From Chryseobacterium pennipullorum (GTDB lineage: Bacteria; Bacteroidota; Bacteroidia; Flavobacteriales; Weeksellaceae), in NCBI RefSeq assembly GCF_003384725.1, contig NZ_QNVV01000003.1:1-64000 (forward strand): a stretch of DNA of 64,000 bases, in the 5' to 3' direction. This document shows, one piece after another, positions 26,694 through 35,046 of the stretch. Position 1 is the stretch's first letter; each line of letters starts with the position of its first letter. The notes under the pieces were generated by a model. That model was not told the origin of the DNA and did no database searches. It worked only from the letters and a program-made list of their open reading frames with translations. The position numbers and the translations under genes are program-made.

Positions 26694-29600
26694 TTATTTC
26701 CAGTCTCCGGAAATTACTTTTTCAGAAGAGGAACCTGGTGTCTGAACTCCAAGGAGGTTGTCGTTCTTTACAAAATCGGTGTCGTTGGTCACCACATCTG
26801 AAGGAACTTCAAACTCTTCCGGGTTTTCTTTAGTAAATGGAAGTGCATTAAGGGTACGGAGCCCGGCAGAACCTTCCTGCAACATGTTTAATGACGTTGG
26901 AAGAGTAGTGATCCATGGTTTTCCTTGTTGTATACCTACCGGTTCGCGTAATTCATCAACAATACTCAGATACATCGGATCTCCGATTACTGGTACTTCA
27001 CCTCCGCTCCAGATTTTTCCGGTAGACATAAAGAATTGTACGGCGTCTTCAAACCCTGGCTTTACAGTGACAATGATTCTGGCCATTCCTGCCTGGAGGA
27101 AGTTTCTGAATAGAGGATCTGTATTTTGAGACAGATACATTTGCTGCCATTTCGCCTTATCTCCCCAATAGTAAGGGTAGAAAGTGTAATCCATAATGCT
27201 CCATTCAAATGCTTGTTCCATGAATTTTGCCAAGGCGGTATATTGTTCCAGGTCATCACTTAATACAATACTGAAATCCTGCATTTTTTCTGCTCCATTG
27301 GTGAAATCTTTTCCAAGCGAACCATAATCCTGTAGTAAGTAAGCAATACAGTTATGTTTCAGAATGACAGATTCCATACTTCGGTAGAAGTTGCTTGTGC
27401 TGAGTTTTTCTTTATTCTGCTCTTCTTCTTCCTTCGCTTTTTTCTCTATTTCAGCCTTTTTCTCTGCAAAGATGGCATATGCCTCATCGTAAGCTTTGAT
27501 GATGGCAGTAAAGTTTTCTAAGAACCATGATGTCATATAAGCGGAAGAAAGTTTACAGGTGATTTCGAATGCGATATTGACAGAATCAATATTTTCACAT
27601 CTGTATACAAAATCATAGGAACCGGTTACATTCTGTGGAGTAAAATACGCTGTACTATCAATGGATTTTCCCCAGTTTTCCAATGGAATCATGGTTCCGG
27701 CAAAATTATTTACATGTAATACACTTTTGCCCTTTGAGTTTCTTTCAAAACCGTAGAACATTTTTACGGCGCTGGCTTCATAATTATCAGGAATATCAAT
27801 TTGTCTGTGCCTGAACTCTCCGTTGCCATCCACTTTTTCCCATTGTTTCCCTAAAATAAGGTTAATAGGGGATTTTGGCTGCTCGGTAAGTTTTACACTA
27901 TAGTGATTGGCCCAATATTCAATCTGATCTTTGGTTGCTTTCTGGGCACTTTCCATTTTCCATTTATCAGTAACTGTTCTTGGGTCTAACGGAGGAATTA
28001 ACTGATCAGATTTTGATGAAGCAGCGGCCAGGTTATGAAGTCTTGCCGGTTCGGGAACCATGAACTCAAACATTGTACGCTTACCATAGTTGAAGATCTG
28101 GTTTTTCATTTTCTTGTCAACCCATCTGTAAACACCCACTACATGTTTATCACCATTTCTGTTATCAAAACCATGGGCATTGTTTTCCTCAAATTCCTCA
28201 AGGATTTTTTCAATTCTCTCTTCCGCTACTTTAGTAAGGAGTCTTTCTGTAGCTTTTTCAGTGATTTCCTGAGATTTTGAAATAGCCTGTCTTGTGCTGT
28301 TTTCTTTTGAGTTTCTGGCTGCAAAGCTTCCGCCCACTTCAAAAGATTTACCCATTCCTCCATACCTGAAGTGTGCTTCAGTATTGATATCCTGTTGGAT
28401 AACATTAGCCACTTCAGACTGCATATCATTTCTGGTTGTGGTGGTTGTATCGCTTAGAGTTTCTCGCTCTGTAGACTTGGAGGTCGTGGTTTGTATTTCA
28501 CTTCTTCTCAGTCTGCGCGTTGATTTTTGCTTAAACTCTTTTGCCATAATGTTTTCGATGTGAGTGACCTCTCCCGGAACATAGGCGTGGGTTGTCTGAA
28601 CAACTTTTAGGTAATCTGCGATACCTAATCTCTTTACCCCAAAGTGTTTTGGAATGAAGGTTCCCGGTTTGTAATCACTACTGCCTTCAGAAGGGTTTTC
28701 AGTTTCATCTTTTGTTTCCTCAGTATAAAGAATCCCTGTAAAAGCCTTGTTAAGCTCTATCGCGGAAAGCTGTAAAGAAGCTTCTTTTCCGTTATTGAAA
28801 TAAATTTTTATATCAAGGGAGCGGATAAACTTACCAAACTTATCGATTAAGAAGAGAGGCAGTGCCACCTTGTTATCGATCACTTCAATATTAGAAAAAC
28901 TTTCTTCATAAAGTCCGAAATCAGTGCTGGCCTTCACGGTTACAGAAGCTGCTCCCCAGGCATTACTTTCGGCCTGGTAATAGAACGTTGCCGTTGCAGG
29001 CATTCTTGAAGAAACGGGCTCGTATGAAGTTCTTAAATAATACGATCTCGGAACAATACGCGAGGCAGCACTGTAAGAATTCATGACAGGAATCAATACT
29101 CCTCCTATACTTGCATACGTCTGCTCGGGAGCCGGTGATTTCTGAAATAAAGTCTGAACTTTTGAGGTGGTTTCTTCATCCAGTTTTTCAAAAATTTCAG
29201 GAAATGTATCAAACTCATCAGTAATGGAAACTTCGATTTTTCCCAATTGCAGTTTTCTTTCACTTAATACGGTGACCGTTGAAAAATCCAATCCGTTTTC
29301 AGGCTTCTCCTCACTGGTTACTTTTGTGAAAACATTGACAAACAGTTTAAAAGAATCTAATGAAAGCCTTTCTTTCAGATCTTCAAAGTTAATTTCATTT
29401 TTATATTCGAACTTAAATGCCAGAACTTTTAACAGATCCAGTGAAGCATACAGAGCATCAATTTGTTCCTGCGTTAAGCCACCATTTGCAATCTGTGACT
29501 GAATGCTTTCGTACATATTGTCGTATTTCTCAATATCAGCCTGGTACATGCTGATGTACTGCTTGTAAGCGGCATCATATGCTTTTGCTCGTAAAGTATT

Positions 29601-30404
29601 GAATGTCTTTTGGGCTGCTTCCAATTCAGCTCGTAGTTGAACGAGACTGTCTTTTTCAAAGGTAAGATGGGACAATTCCGAAATTCTCTCTCCCTCAGCT
29701 TTTAATTGTTGTTGGGTTGCAATGGAAAGAGACGTTCCGTTGATCACTCCTTCTCCAATTTTAGAAACATTTACCTGGAAGGCGTTTCCATTAGAAACAG
29801 AACCTGTACTTTCTCCTTCGTATCCGTCTCCAAATAACTTCATTGGAAGCACTACTCTGGCTTCCAGGGCTTTTGCCTTCAGATCTTCACCATTGATTTT
29901 TACTAATTCGGGAGTGGAAGGTAAGTCACAAACATACCCAAAGTGAATGGCTCTTAAAATATGAACTAAAGCTTCTTTGATGTAAAAGTTATTTTGGGTA
30001 ACCGTCTGATAGATGAGGTTATCCCAAACCTGGGCTAGCTTGCTTTGAATTGCACTGCTGTTGTATAAGTTTTTGGCTGTAATCTCATCTAGTGCTGTAA
30101 GGACTTCTTTTTTTGCAATTTTCCTTCCTATTTTAAGAGCTTCGGAAAGAGATCCGCCTTCAATCTCAATTTCGCTTTGATAGCCTGTTGTATTGAATGT
30201 CTTGGCTGCATTTTCCAATGCCCTGAATTTTTCCAAAGCAGTGCTTGCCGGGTTGATCGCTGAATCAAAAGAACCTGTCAATTGTGCGGGTCTGTGAATG
30301 AAGCCGAGATTAATTTTTTTCGTTTCAGTCAATTCAGGATTTCTTAAGCTCACAAATCTGAATAAGGTTTGTGGCGCATTATTATTTGTTTCGTTTGTTG
30401 CCAT
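26694..30404 (-). CDS. Very large uncharacterised island protein (1236 aa)
   Basis: No family recognised with confidence. No signal peptide or membrane helix, so made in the cytosol. Visible layout: helical N-terminus (about 1-380, with coiled-coil-like ELEAAQKTFNTLRAKAYDAA); a beta-type middle (about 400-560); HAYVPGEVTHIENIMAKEF near 615-635; a Thr/Ser/Arg/Glu-rich helical strip (RRLRRSEIQTTTSKSTERET onward) and Gly/Ala-rich stretch; then an alpha/beta C-terminal half with a Lys/Glu coiled-coil (AEKKAEIEKKAKEEEEQ). The PGEVxHIEN and Thr-rich strip feel like a recurrent module but I cannot name it. It lies between two fibre-like genes in one operon, suggesting the central body of the putative particle. 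Confidence 0.55.
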   Translation of the reverse strand: MATNETNNNAPQTLFRFVSLRNPELTETKKINLGFIHRPAQLTGSFDSAINPASTALEKFRALENAAKTFNTTGYQSEIEIEGGSLSEALKIGRKIAKKEVLTALDEITAKNLYNSSAIQSKLAQVWDNLIYQTVTQNNFYIKEALVHILRAIHFGYVCDLPSTPELVKINGEDLKAKALEARVVLPMKLFGDGYEGESTGSVSNGNAFQVNVSKIGEGVINGTSLSIATQQQLKAEGERISELSHLTFEKDSLVQLRAELEAAQKTFNTLRAKAYDAAYKQYISMYQADIEKYDNMYESIQSQIANGGLTQEQIDALYASLDLLKVLAFKFEYKNEINFEDLKERLSLDSFKLFVNVFTKVTSEEKPENGLDFSTVTVLSERKLQLGKIEVSITDEFDTFPEIFEKLDEETTSKVQTLFQKSPAPEQTYASIGGVLIPVMNSYSAASRIVPRSYYLRTSYEPVSSRMPATATFYYQAESNAWGAASVTVKASTDFGLYEESFSNIEVIDNKVALPLFLIDKFGKFIRSLDIKIYFNNGKEASLQLSAIELNKAFTGILYTEETKDETENPSEGSSDYKPGTFIPKHFGVKRLGIADYLKVVQTTHAYVPGEVTHIENIMAKEFKQKSTRRLRRSEIQTTTSKSTERETLSDTTTTTRNDMQSEVANVIQQDINTEAHFRYGGMGKSFEVGGSFAARNSKENSTRQAISKSQEITEKATERLLTKVAEERIEKILEEFEENNAHGFDNRNGDKHVVGVYRWVDKKMKNQIFNYGKRTMFEFMVPEPARLHNLAAASSKSDQLIPPLDPRTVTDKWKMESAQKATKDQIEYWANHYSVKLTEQPKSPINLILGKQWEKVDGNGEFRHRQIDIPDNYEASAVKMFYGFERNSKGKSVLHVNNFAGTMIPLENWGKSIDSTAYFTPQNVTGSYDFVYRCENIDSVNIAFEITCKLSSAYMTSWFLENFTAIIKAYDEAYAIFAEKKAEIEKKAKEEEEQNKEKLSTSNFYRSMESVILKHNCIAYLLQDYGSLGKDFTNGAEKMQDFSIVLSDDLEQYTALAKFMEQAFEWSIMDYTFYPYYWGDKAKWQQMYLSQNTDPLFRNFLQAGMARIIVTVKPGFEDAVQFFMSTGKIWSGGEVPVIGDPMYLSIVDELREPVGIQQGKPWITTLPTSLNMLQEGSAGLRTLNALPFTKENPEEFEVPSDVVTNDTDFVKNDNLLGVQTPGSSSEKVISGDWK

Positions 30405-30436
30405 TTTAATATTTGCTGTTGTTTTGTTGATTATTA

Positions 30437-32164
30437 CTAGTAGAGAGGTTGATCTCCTTTCTTGGTGTATTCCAGAGTTAGTGTAAAGGAGTCGATTGCA
30501 GAATAATTGTAATTTGAATTATTTTTAAGCTGAAACTGCACAAACTCTTTTTGGAGTGAGATAAAAGCTTCGCCTCTTATTTGATTGCCTGCAAAATCCG
30601 CTTTCATATCATACCATTCGGTAAACATCTGATTGGAAACGATCATTTCCATGTCTTCGAAGATTTTGTCTATTCGAATGATGCCTTCATCCGGAATCTG
30701 AGAGAAAACAGCTGTTTTCCTGTAGATGGGCTTATTGTCAATCCATAATCCACCGGTCTTTACTTCTTCCTTGGTATAGGAATGTTGTTGGTCTGCATAT
30801 TTCTTTTGGATGTAATCAAGATCCTTTACGTTGTACGTATAGTCTGATGCTCCTGAAAGGCCCCTTACATTGGTTCCCCCACAGGTAATGAGATAAGAAG
30901 GTTCTGCTGTAATAATTCCTTTTTTGGTAATCTCAGCCACCGGACCCTCGAACTGTTCAAGGAATGTAAGTGCAGAATTCCCCATAAGCGTTCCGTTTTT
31001 TGTATGATCGGAGCAGAAAACAGTTCCTTTGGAAAGCCTGGTAAAACTATTGTTATTTGGATCTTTAATGACAATATCTCCTGTTACGGGCTTCGCAGAT
31101 GCGGTGCCGGCTAATGGAATATATTCGGAAGCGGCTCTGTCTTCCCAGCCAAATGTCCCATCTGGCCTGGCAACGATATTTTTAGTATAACCTGCATCTG
31201 CACTTGGAATCTGATCCGGAGTGATTGAAAATTTACCATTCAGGTTGATATATTTGTCTTCAAAATTCCCGGAGATCAAGGCATCTGAGAATGCTACAGG
31301 CCCACGCGAGCTGAGATTGTTGATATACAGGCTGTTTTGTAGCTGATTGCTACCAAAATCAGAGTTACATCCGATAATCACGTTGTTTTTTGAGTCAGTT
31401 CCCAGATTGACCCCGGCTCTGCTGCCGATTAGAATATTCTGGTATTTTCCATCTCCACCTCCGTTGCCGGCAAAAGCTCCCAGTACGGTATTCCTCTGGG
31501 CACTTTTGGCATTACCAAAACTGGCATAGCCTACAACCGTATTCTCACTTGAATATAGGCCGTCTTCCAGGCTGAAGTTACCAACAACCGTATTTCCCTG
31601 GCTGCCATCATCAGTCACTGAAGAGTTATGGCCAATGACAACGTGATCGTTACCAAGAGGGTTGGTCCCTTTACCAATTGAGATGGTATAATTTGCCTGA
31701 CTCGCCATATTATTGGTTTCCTGGCCAATCATAATATTGCTTAGATCAGAAGATCCGCCATAGGGTACTCCCTGTACTTTGATCGGTCTTGTAGTTTCAT
31801 TTCCCCTATCCGTAACAGATTGTAGCGTTGCAAGTTCTCCTTGCGTAATGTCAATATATCTTGCGCCTGTCCACCGGTAGAGCTTGTTAGTGTCCTTTGT
31901 AATATAAATTTTCCCGGATTCTCCTAGTTGAGGTAAATTGGAAAGGGAATCAAATTCTAAGACATCATCTACATAGCTTGGAAGCTGAGATGCAGGAACG
32001 ACCCCTCCTACAAGGTCTGCTTTTTGAGAAAAATCATACGCTAATTGTTCTAATGGGATTTTTTCCTCTTTGTGCCAGTAAGATTCCTGCCACTCCCAGA
32101 ATTCCTCCTGTATGGGGATATCTCCGTTTTCGAAATATTTTTTTAAATCTTGTTTTGTTTTCAT
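30437..32164 (-). CDS. Receptor-binding fibre-like protein with YadA-head-type repeats
   Basis: 575 aa, no signal peptide. The first about 110 residues (MKTKQDLKKYFENGDIPIQE, QLPSYVDDVLEF, GKIYITKDTNKLYRWTGARY) match the N-terminal module of Bacteroidota phage and prophage tail fibres. Residues about 140-290 contain repeated strands of the type NTVVGxxS/A and NILIGSRAG, like the left-handed beta-roll head repeats of trimeric adhesins. The C-terminal 250 residues are beta-rich. It is the first gene of a three-gene operon under WYL-box promoter 2, with a 200-nt leader. The likely role is target binding by a released particle (inference). Confidence 0.7.
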   Translation of the reverse strand: MKTKQDLKKYFENGDIPIQEEFWEWQESYWHKEEKIPLEQLAYDFSQKADLVGGVVPASQLPSYVDDVLEFDSLSNLPQLGESGKIYITKDTNKLYRWTGARYIDITQGELATLQSVTDRGNETTRPIKVQGVPYGGSSDLSNIMIGQETNNMASQANYTISIGKGTNPLGNDHVVIGHNSSVTDDGSQGNTVVGNFSLEDGLYSSENTVVGYASFGNAKSAQRNTVLGAFAGNGGGDGKYQNILIGSRAGVNLGTDSKNNVIIGCNSDFGSNQLQNSLYINNLSSRGPVAFSDALISGNFEDKYINLNGKFSITPDQIPSADAGYTKNIVARPDGTFGWEDRAASEYIPLAGTASAKPVTGDIVIKDPNNNSFTRLSKGTVFCSDHTKNGTLMGNSALTFLEQFEGPVAEITKKGIITAEPSYLITCGGTNVRGLSGASDYTYNVKDLDYIQKKYADQQHSYTKEEVKTGGLWIDNKPIYRKTAVFSQIPDEGIIRIDKIFEDMEMIVSNQMFTEWYDMKADFAGNQIRGEAFISLQKEFVQFQLKNNSNYNYSAIDSFTLTLEYTKKGDQPLY

Positions 32165-32372
32165 AAATGATTATGGTTTGGTTAATAAATAAGTGAAGAG
32201 TTGAAGCTTTTATCAGGCAGCTTCTCTGCCTTTTTTAAGGAGATTATATGGTTTGTTGTGATTTGAATACATTGGTATTAAACATAGTTCTGGCTGTCCG
32301 CCATTTTTGTGAATGGTGAATTCAAAGGATTTGAAATGTTAATGAGACTTTGTGTGAGTATTAAAGAGATGT
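32165..32372 (-). promoter_or_regulatory. Long leader of the fibre operon
   Basis: About 200 nt between WYL-box promoter 2 and the fibre ATG. It contains GGCAG-AGAAG-CTGCC (minus strand) and a CCATT/AATGG stem. A block at 32288-32328 is nearly repeated at 32632-32670 in the leader of the acidic gene. One minus-strand frame runs open to a stop at 32213-32215, encoding NGGQPELCLIPMYSNHNKPY and on, but only an internal ATG is available, so I do not call a gene. Confidence 0.4.
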
Positions 32373-32406
32373 CAAAGGTAATGTCGGACAGCGTCAGAAC
32401 TTGTCG
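32373..32406 (-). promoter_or_regulatory. WYL-box promoter 2 (fibre operon)
   Basis: CGTCA-GAACT-TGTCG at 32392-32406 (one mismatch between arms) and -7 box TACCTTTG (plus 32373-32380), 11 bp apart. Confidence 0.7.
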
Positions 32407-32421
32407 TGTTTAGTATTTTAT

Positions 32422-32604
32422 TTAGAAAGCTTCCTCTTCAAGGATGTCTTCTTCGAAATCTTCCCGGAAGAAGCTTTCAATGTCATTGAGATAGTTCTCA
32501 TAGTCGATCTCTGCATTTTCGATGTCGCTCCATTCTACGGTGTAGAGGTCTTCATCGAAGATAATGTCTGTATTGTGATGAGGTGTTTCCATATTTTGTG
32601 TCAT
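32422..32604 (-). CDS. Very acidic mini-protein with its own WYL-box promoter
   Basis: 60 aa from the ATG at 32602-32604 (MTQNMETPHHNTDIIFDEDL onward). 21 residues are Asp or Glu, against one Arg and no Lys. No family is recognised. It could be a DNA mimic, an anti-activator, a chaperone-like partner or a precursor peptide; nothing in the sequence decides. A TTG at 32665-32667 would add 21 residues in frame, and TTG starts are used elsewhere here (PBP2), so the longer 81-aa form is possible. It is a single-gene transcript between the DUF2589 operon terminator and WYL-box promoter 2. Confidence 0.6.
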   Translation of the reverse strand: MTQNMETPHHNTDIIFDEDLYTVEWSDIENAEIDYENYLNDIESFFREDFEEDILEEEAF

Positions 32605-32719
32605 TAGGTGTTGGTGATTTTTTTGAGATATTTCTGGCTGTTCAGCATTGATGTATGTTGAATTCAAAGGTGTTTTTTTAATAGTACTAAGGATGATTTT
32701 TGTGTCTTTGTTTATATTT

Positions 32720-32753
32720 CAAAGATAGCTGGGGCAAGCGTCAAAACTTGACG
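32720..32753 (-). promoter_or_regulatory. WYL-box promoter 3 (acidic mini-protein)
   Basis: CGTCA-AAACT-TGACG at 32739-32753, the most symmetric copy (GCGTCAA-AAC-TTGACGC, 7-bp arms), and -7 box TATCTTTG (plus 32720-32727), 11 bp apart. Confidence 0.75.
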
Positions 32754-32758
32754 CAAAA

Positions 32759-32790
32759 AAAATAACTCAAAAAAAAATTTGAGTTATTTT
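32759..32790 (-). terminator. Terminator of the DUF2589 operon
   Basis: 13-bp perfect stem AAAATAACTCAAA / TTTGAGTTATTTT with a 6-nt A loop, six bases after the stop of the 184-aa gene. An A run on the left gives a minus-strand T tract. It ends only five bases before WYL-box 3. Confidence 0.85.
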
Positions 32791-32796
32791 TAGTAT

Positions 32797-33351
32797 TTAT
32801 GAAAAATCCTGAATATCAATTTCATCCGCAATGAGCATGATGATATCCATTTCCGAAAGCATGGATTTGAGCTTTATGCCACCGATTCGCAGGTCATTGT
32901 CAGAAAGGATATACCACCATATTTTCTGAACAAAATCTTCAAATTTTATATCCGCATGATAGACCTGGGTTTTTGACTGGGCCGTCAAAGCTAATAATTG
33001 TTTTGTGATCTCCCTGCATTCGTTCATCTTGTTTTCATGGGGGAGAAGTACGTTCAGGACACAGTTTTGTGCTTCATAGAGAAGAGCAGCTGTAATTTTA
33101 AGTTGATTTTTCTTTGTATGGATGCCCCGGTCATCACTTATTTTCCCTGCCAGAATTTTACTTCTGAATCCTGCGATCTCTGAAACTTCACTGATGCTGT
33201 GGGTAGAAAGAATATCTTCTACTGCCTTTAGCCATGATATCATTTTCTCGATAAAAAACGGATCTTTTTTTTCTAAAGATGAAACAATTGCCGGGAATCC
33301 CAGCAATTGCTCCTTCAAATGGGAAACTAAGATAAATTGTGACTTTTTCAT
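32797..33351 (-). CDS. Uncharacterised helical protein, third gene of the DUF2589 operon
   Basis: 184 aa, no recognised family, signal peptide or membrane segment. It appears almost entirely alpha-helical (FFIEKMISWLKAVEDILSTH; ITAALLYEAQNCVLNVLLPH). It starts 4 nt after the preceding gene and is followed at once by a strong terminator, so it belongs to the DUF2589 transcript. It may be an adaptor or chaperone of the putative particle, by context only. Confidence 0.6.
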   Translation of the reverse strand: MKKSQFILVSHLKEQLLGFPAIVSSLEKKDPFFIEKMISWLKAVEDILSTHSISEVSEIAGFRSKILAGKISDDRGIHTKKNQLKITAALLYEAQNCVLNVLLPHENKMNECREITKQLLALTAQSKTQVYHADIKFEDFVQKIWWYILSDNDLRIGGIKLKSMLSEMDIIMLIADEIDIQDFS

Positions 33352-33355
33352 GGTT

Positions 33356-34039
33356 TTATTCAGGGATTAAGGTTTCTACAATATTTCCGTTGATATCTTC
33401 GTATCTTGACCATTCCATTCCTGCTTCACTCACAGACATCTTGGCAAAGATCAGGCATTTCACATCCAGTTCCATCAGTTGGCTTGCTTCAACAATAATC
33501 TCATGATCCTCCGTTTTTTCAATCACTCTTCTGGCTTCCTGAGTAATTCTGTTGAATACGCGCTGCAAAAAAACTTCTGGATCAGTATTTTTCCACGCGA
33601 AGTTGGGAAGTGTTCTGCAAAATTCCAGGGTGTATTTAGGAATAGGGTCAAAATATTGTATCTGTTCATCCGTAAGTGACGGCTTATTTTCTTCTTTGAT
33701 CTTTGTGATGATCTCATTGTAATTGTTTTCCTGGTTTGCCAGAAAAGCTTTTAAACTCTGATCGTTCTTGGTGTCTGAAGAATTATAATCTGTACCTGCT
33801 GTTTTGATGATTTCATCATATGTAAAATCCCTGAATGGAAGTTTGGGCGTATTGCCTGCTGTAGCAAACGGAATGGTAAGGTCTACTGTTCCTACTTTCA
33901 TTCTGGGAATGGAAAAATGTTTCAGCAGATCATTCTTTGCATATTCCCGTGCGATCTGTACGGTTTGTAAATCGGTCATTTTTCTGGCTTCAGCGATCTC
34001 AGAGACAATCCCGCCCAGATATTCTTTAAGTTTTGGCAT
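33356..34039 (-). CDS. Uncharacterised protein, second gene of the DUF2589 operon
   Basis: 227 aa. The N-terminal part has a helix (YLGGIVSEIAEARKMTDLQT) and then HFSIPRMKVGTVDLTIPFA, reminiscent of the strand pattern IPALRIDEMTIDF in the neighbouring DUF2589 protein. The two may be diverged relatives that assemble together (inference). The rest is helical and mixed-charge. No signal peptide or catalytic motif is visible. It lies 69 nt after the DUF2589 gene and 4 nt before the next one. Confidence 0.6.
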   Translation of the reverse strand: MPKLKEYLGGIVSEIAEARKMTDLQTVQIAREYAKNDLLKHFSIPRMKVGTVDLTIPFATAGNTPKLPFRDFTYDEIIKTAGTDYNSSDTKNDQSLKAFLANQENNYNEIITKIKEENKPSLTDEQIQYFDPIPKYTLEFCRTLPNFAWKNTDPEVFLQRVFNRITQEARRVIEKTEDHEIIVEASQLMELDVKCLIFAKMSVSEAGMEWSRYEDINGNIVETLIPE

Positions 34040-34108
34040 AATAAGTTTTTAATAAGGTGAAAATGGTTAAAAACGGACGGCTGCCAAGGCAGCCATCCTA
34101 AAAAGTTA

Positions 34109-34687
34109 TTAAGCAGGAGTAGCAGGTGCTGCTGTTGCAACAATAGCGTCTTCCAACATATCCATGATCCTTGCAAGGCCTGCAGGCAGCTCATCATTGA
34201 CAGCTTTTACATGAACACCCAGGGTGTATGTTTTTTCTGTTGTTGATGTGCTGGAGTTGGTTTTCTTGTAAGAAGCTGAAGCGTTAAACTTCACTTTCCA
34301 AAACTTGGCACTTAAAGAAGCGCTTCCCTGGAATTCACTCGAGATATTCTGAGTCTCAACCGAATTGAGCTTTGCATTAAAGTCAATGGTCATCTCATCA
34401 ATTCTTAAAGCCGGAATCGTAAGCATTGAAAGCAATGGAACACTCAATGTAACTTGTGACTGTACCAGATTTTCATTACCCTGTACTGTACTGGGTACTG
34501 ATTTTTTGTACACAAAATCTACGTATCTAAGCTTTGAAGCAGCTCCCTCTCCTTCGAAACCGACTTCTTTAATGAAGTTAACTTGTGACATGGATGCGTC
34601 ATGCTGGGCTTTGATCGCTGCCTGCATTGGGCCTCCGATGTATACACTGAAATCTAAACTGTTTAATTCTTGGACTAAATTTGCCAT
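34109..34687 (-). CDS. DUF2589-family protein
   Basis: 192-aa protein with the DUF2589 pattern as I recall it: VTLSVPLLSMLTIPALRIDE followed by MTIDFNAKLNSVET, with an all-beta middle and a Ser/Thr-rich strip (KKTNSSTSTTEKTYTLGVHV). The family has no established function. No signal peptide or membrane segment. The regular beta pattern suggests a structural, possibly multimeric, component. It is first in a three-gene operon under WYL-box promoter 4, with a 190-nt hairpin-rich leader. Confidence 0.75.
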   Translation of the reverse strand: MANLVQELNSLDFSVYIGGPMQAAIKAQHDASMSQVNFIKEVGFEGEGAASKLRYVDFVYKKSVPSTVQGNENLVQSQVTLSVPLLSMLTIPALRIDEMTIDFNAKLNSVETQNISSEFQGSASLSAKFWKVKFNASASYKKTNSSTSTTEKTYTLGVHVKAVNDELPAGLARIMDMLEDAIVATAAPATPA

Positions 34688-35000
34688 AATTCTAAAATTT
34701 TTAAGGTTATTAATTAGGTTAATAAATATATAGTAGTGCTAGCAGACTAATATTCGTTGAGATCATAGCTATCCTGTTCAGTGATGTACCACTGAATTTT
34801 AATTGCTGACAATTAAAAGGATATTGGATGGAGAAATAAGCTTATTCAGCTGTAGTTTCCCTGGTTATTTTGTTGTTTCAAAGATAATTTGATGAAGCGT
34901 CAAAACTCGTCGTGTTTTATTATTTTTCTTTTTTATTTGTCTTTTTGTTAAAACAAAATTAAAGCTCGAATGACGTGGTGACGTATCAAATTTTTATGAT
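34688..35000 (-). promoter_or_regulatory. WYL-box promoter 4 and leader of the DUF2589 operon
   Basis: Operator-like CGTCA-AAACT-CGTCG at 34898-34912 and -7 box TATCTTTG (plus 34879-34886), 11 bp apart. The 190-nt leader carries two clear stems: TTCAGTG/CACTGAA (34777-34796) and TTTTAATTG/CAATTAAAA (34797-34818, 4-nt loop). No gene is seen in it. 34913-35000 is AT-rich without visible features. Confidence 0.65.
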
Positions 35001-35046
35001 ATAAGCTTTTTAGCTTATTTTGGTAATTTATAAGCTTATAAGCTTA
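35001..35046 (-). terminator. Terminator-like AAGCTT repeats after the patatin gene
   Basis: ATAAGCT-TTTT-AGCTTAT at 35001-35018 and an overlapping palindromic stretch built of TAAGCTTA units up to the stop codon of the patatin gene. A T tract is weak, so efficiency is uncertain. Confidence 0.45.

Noticed and set aside
25099..34687. Contractile injection system or type VI secretion cluster
   Set aside because: No sheath, tube, VgrG/PAAR spike, baseplate or AAA+ ATPase motif is visible in any product.
34970..34985. Seventh WYL-box at TGACGTGGTGACGTATC
   Set aside because: Does not fit CGACA-N5-TGTCG spacing and has no -7 box at 11 bp.
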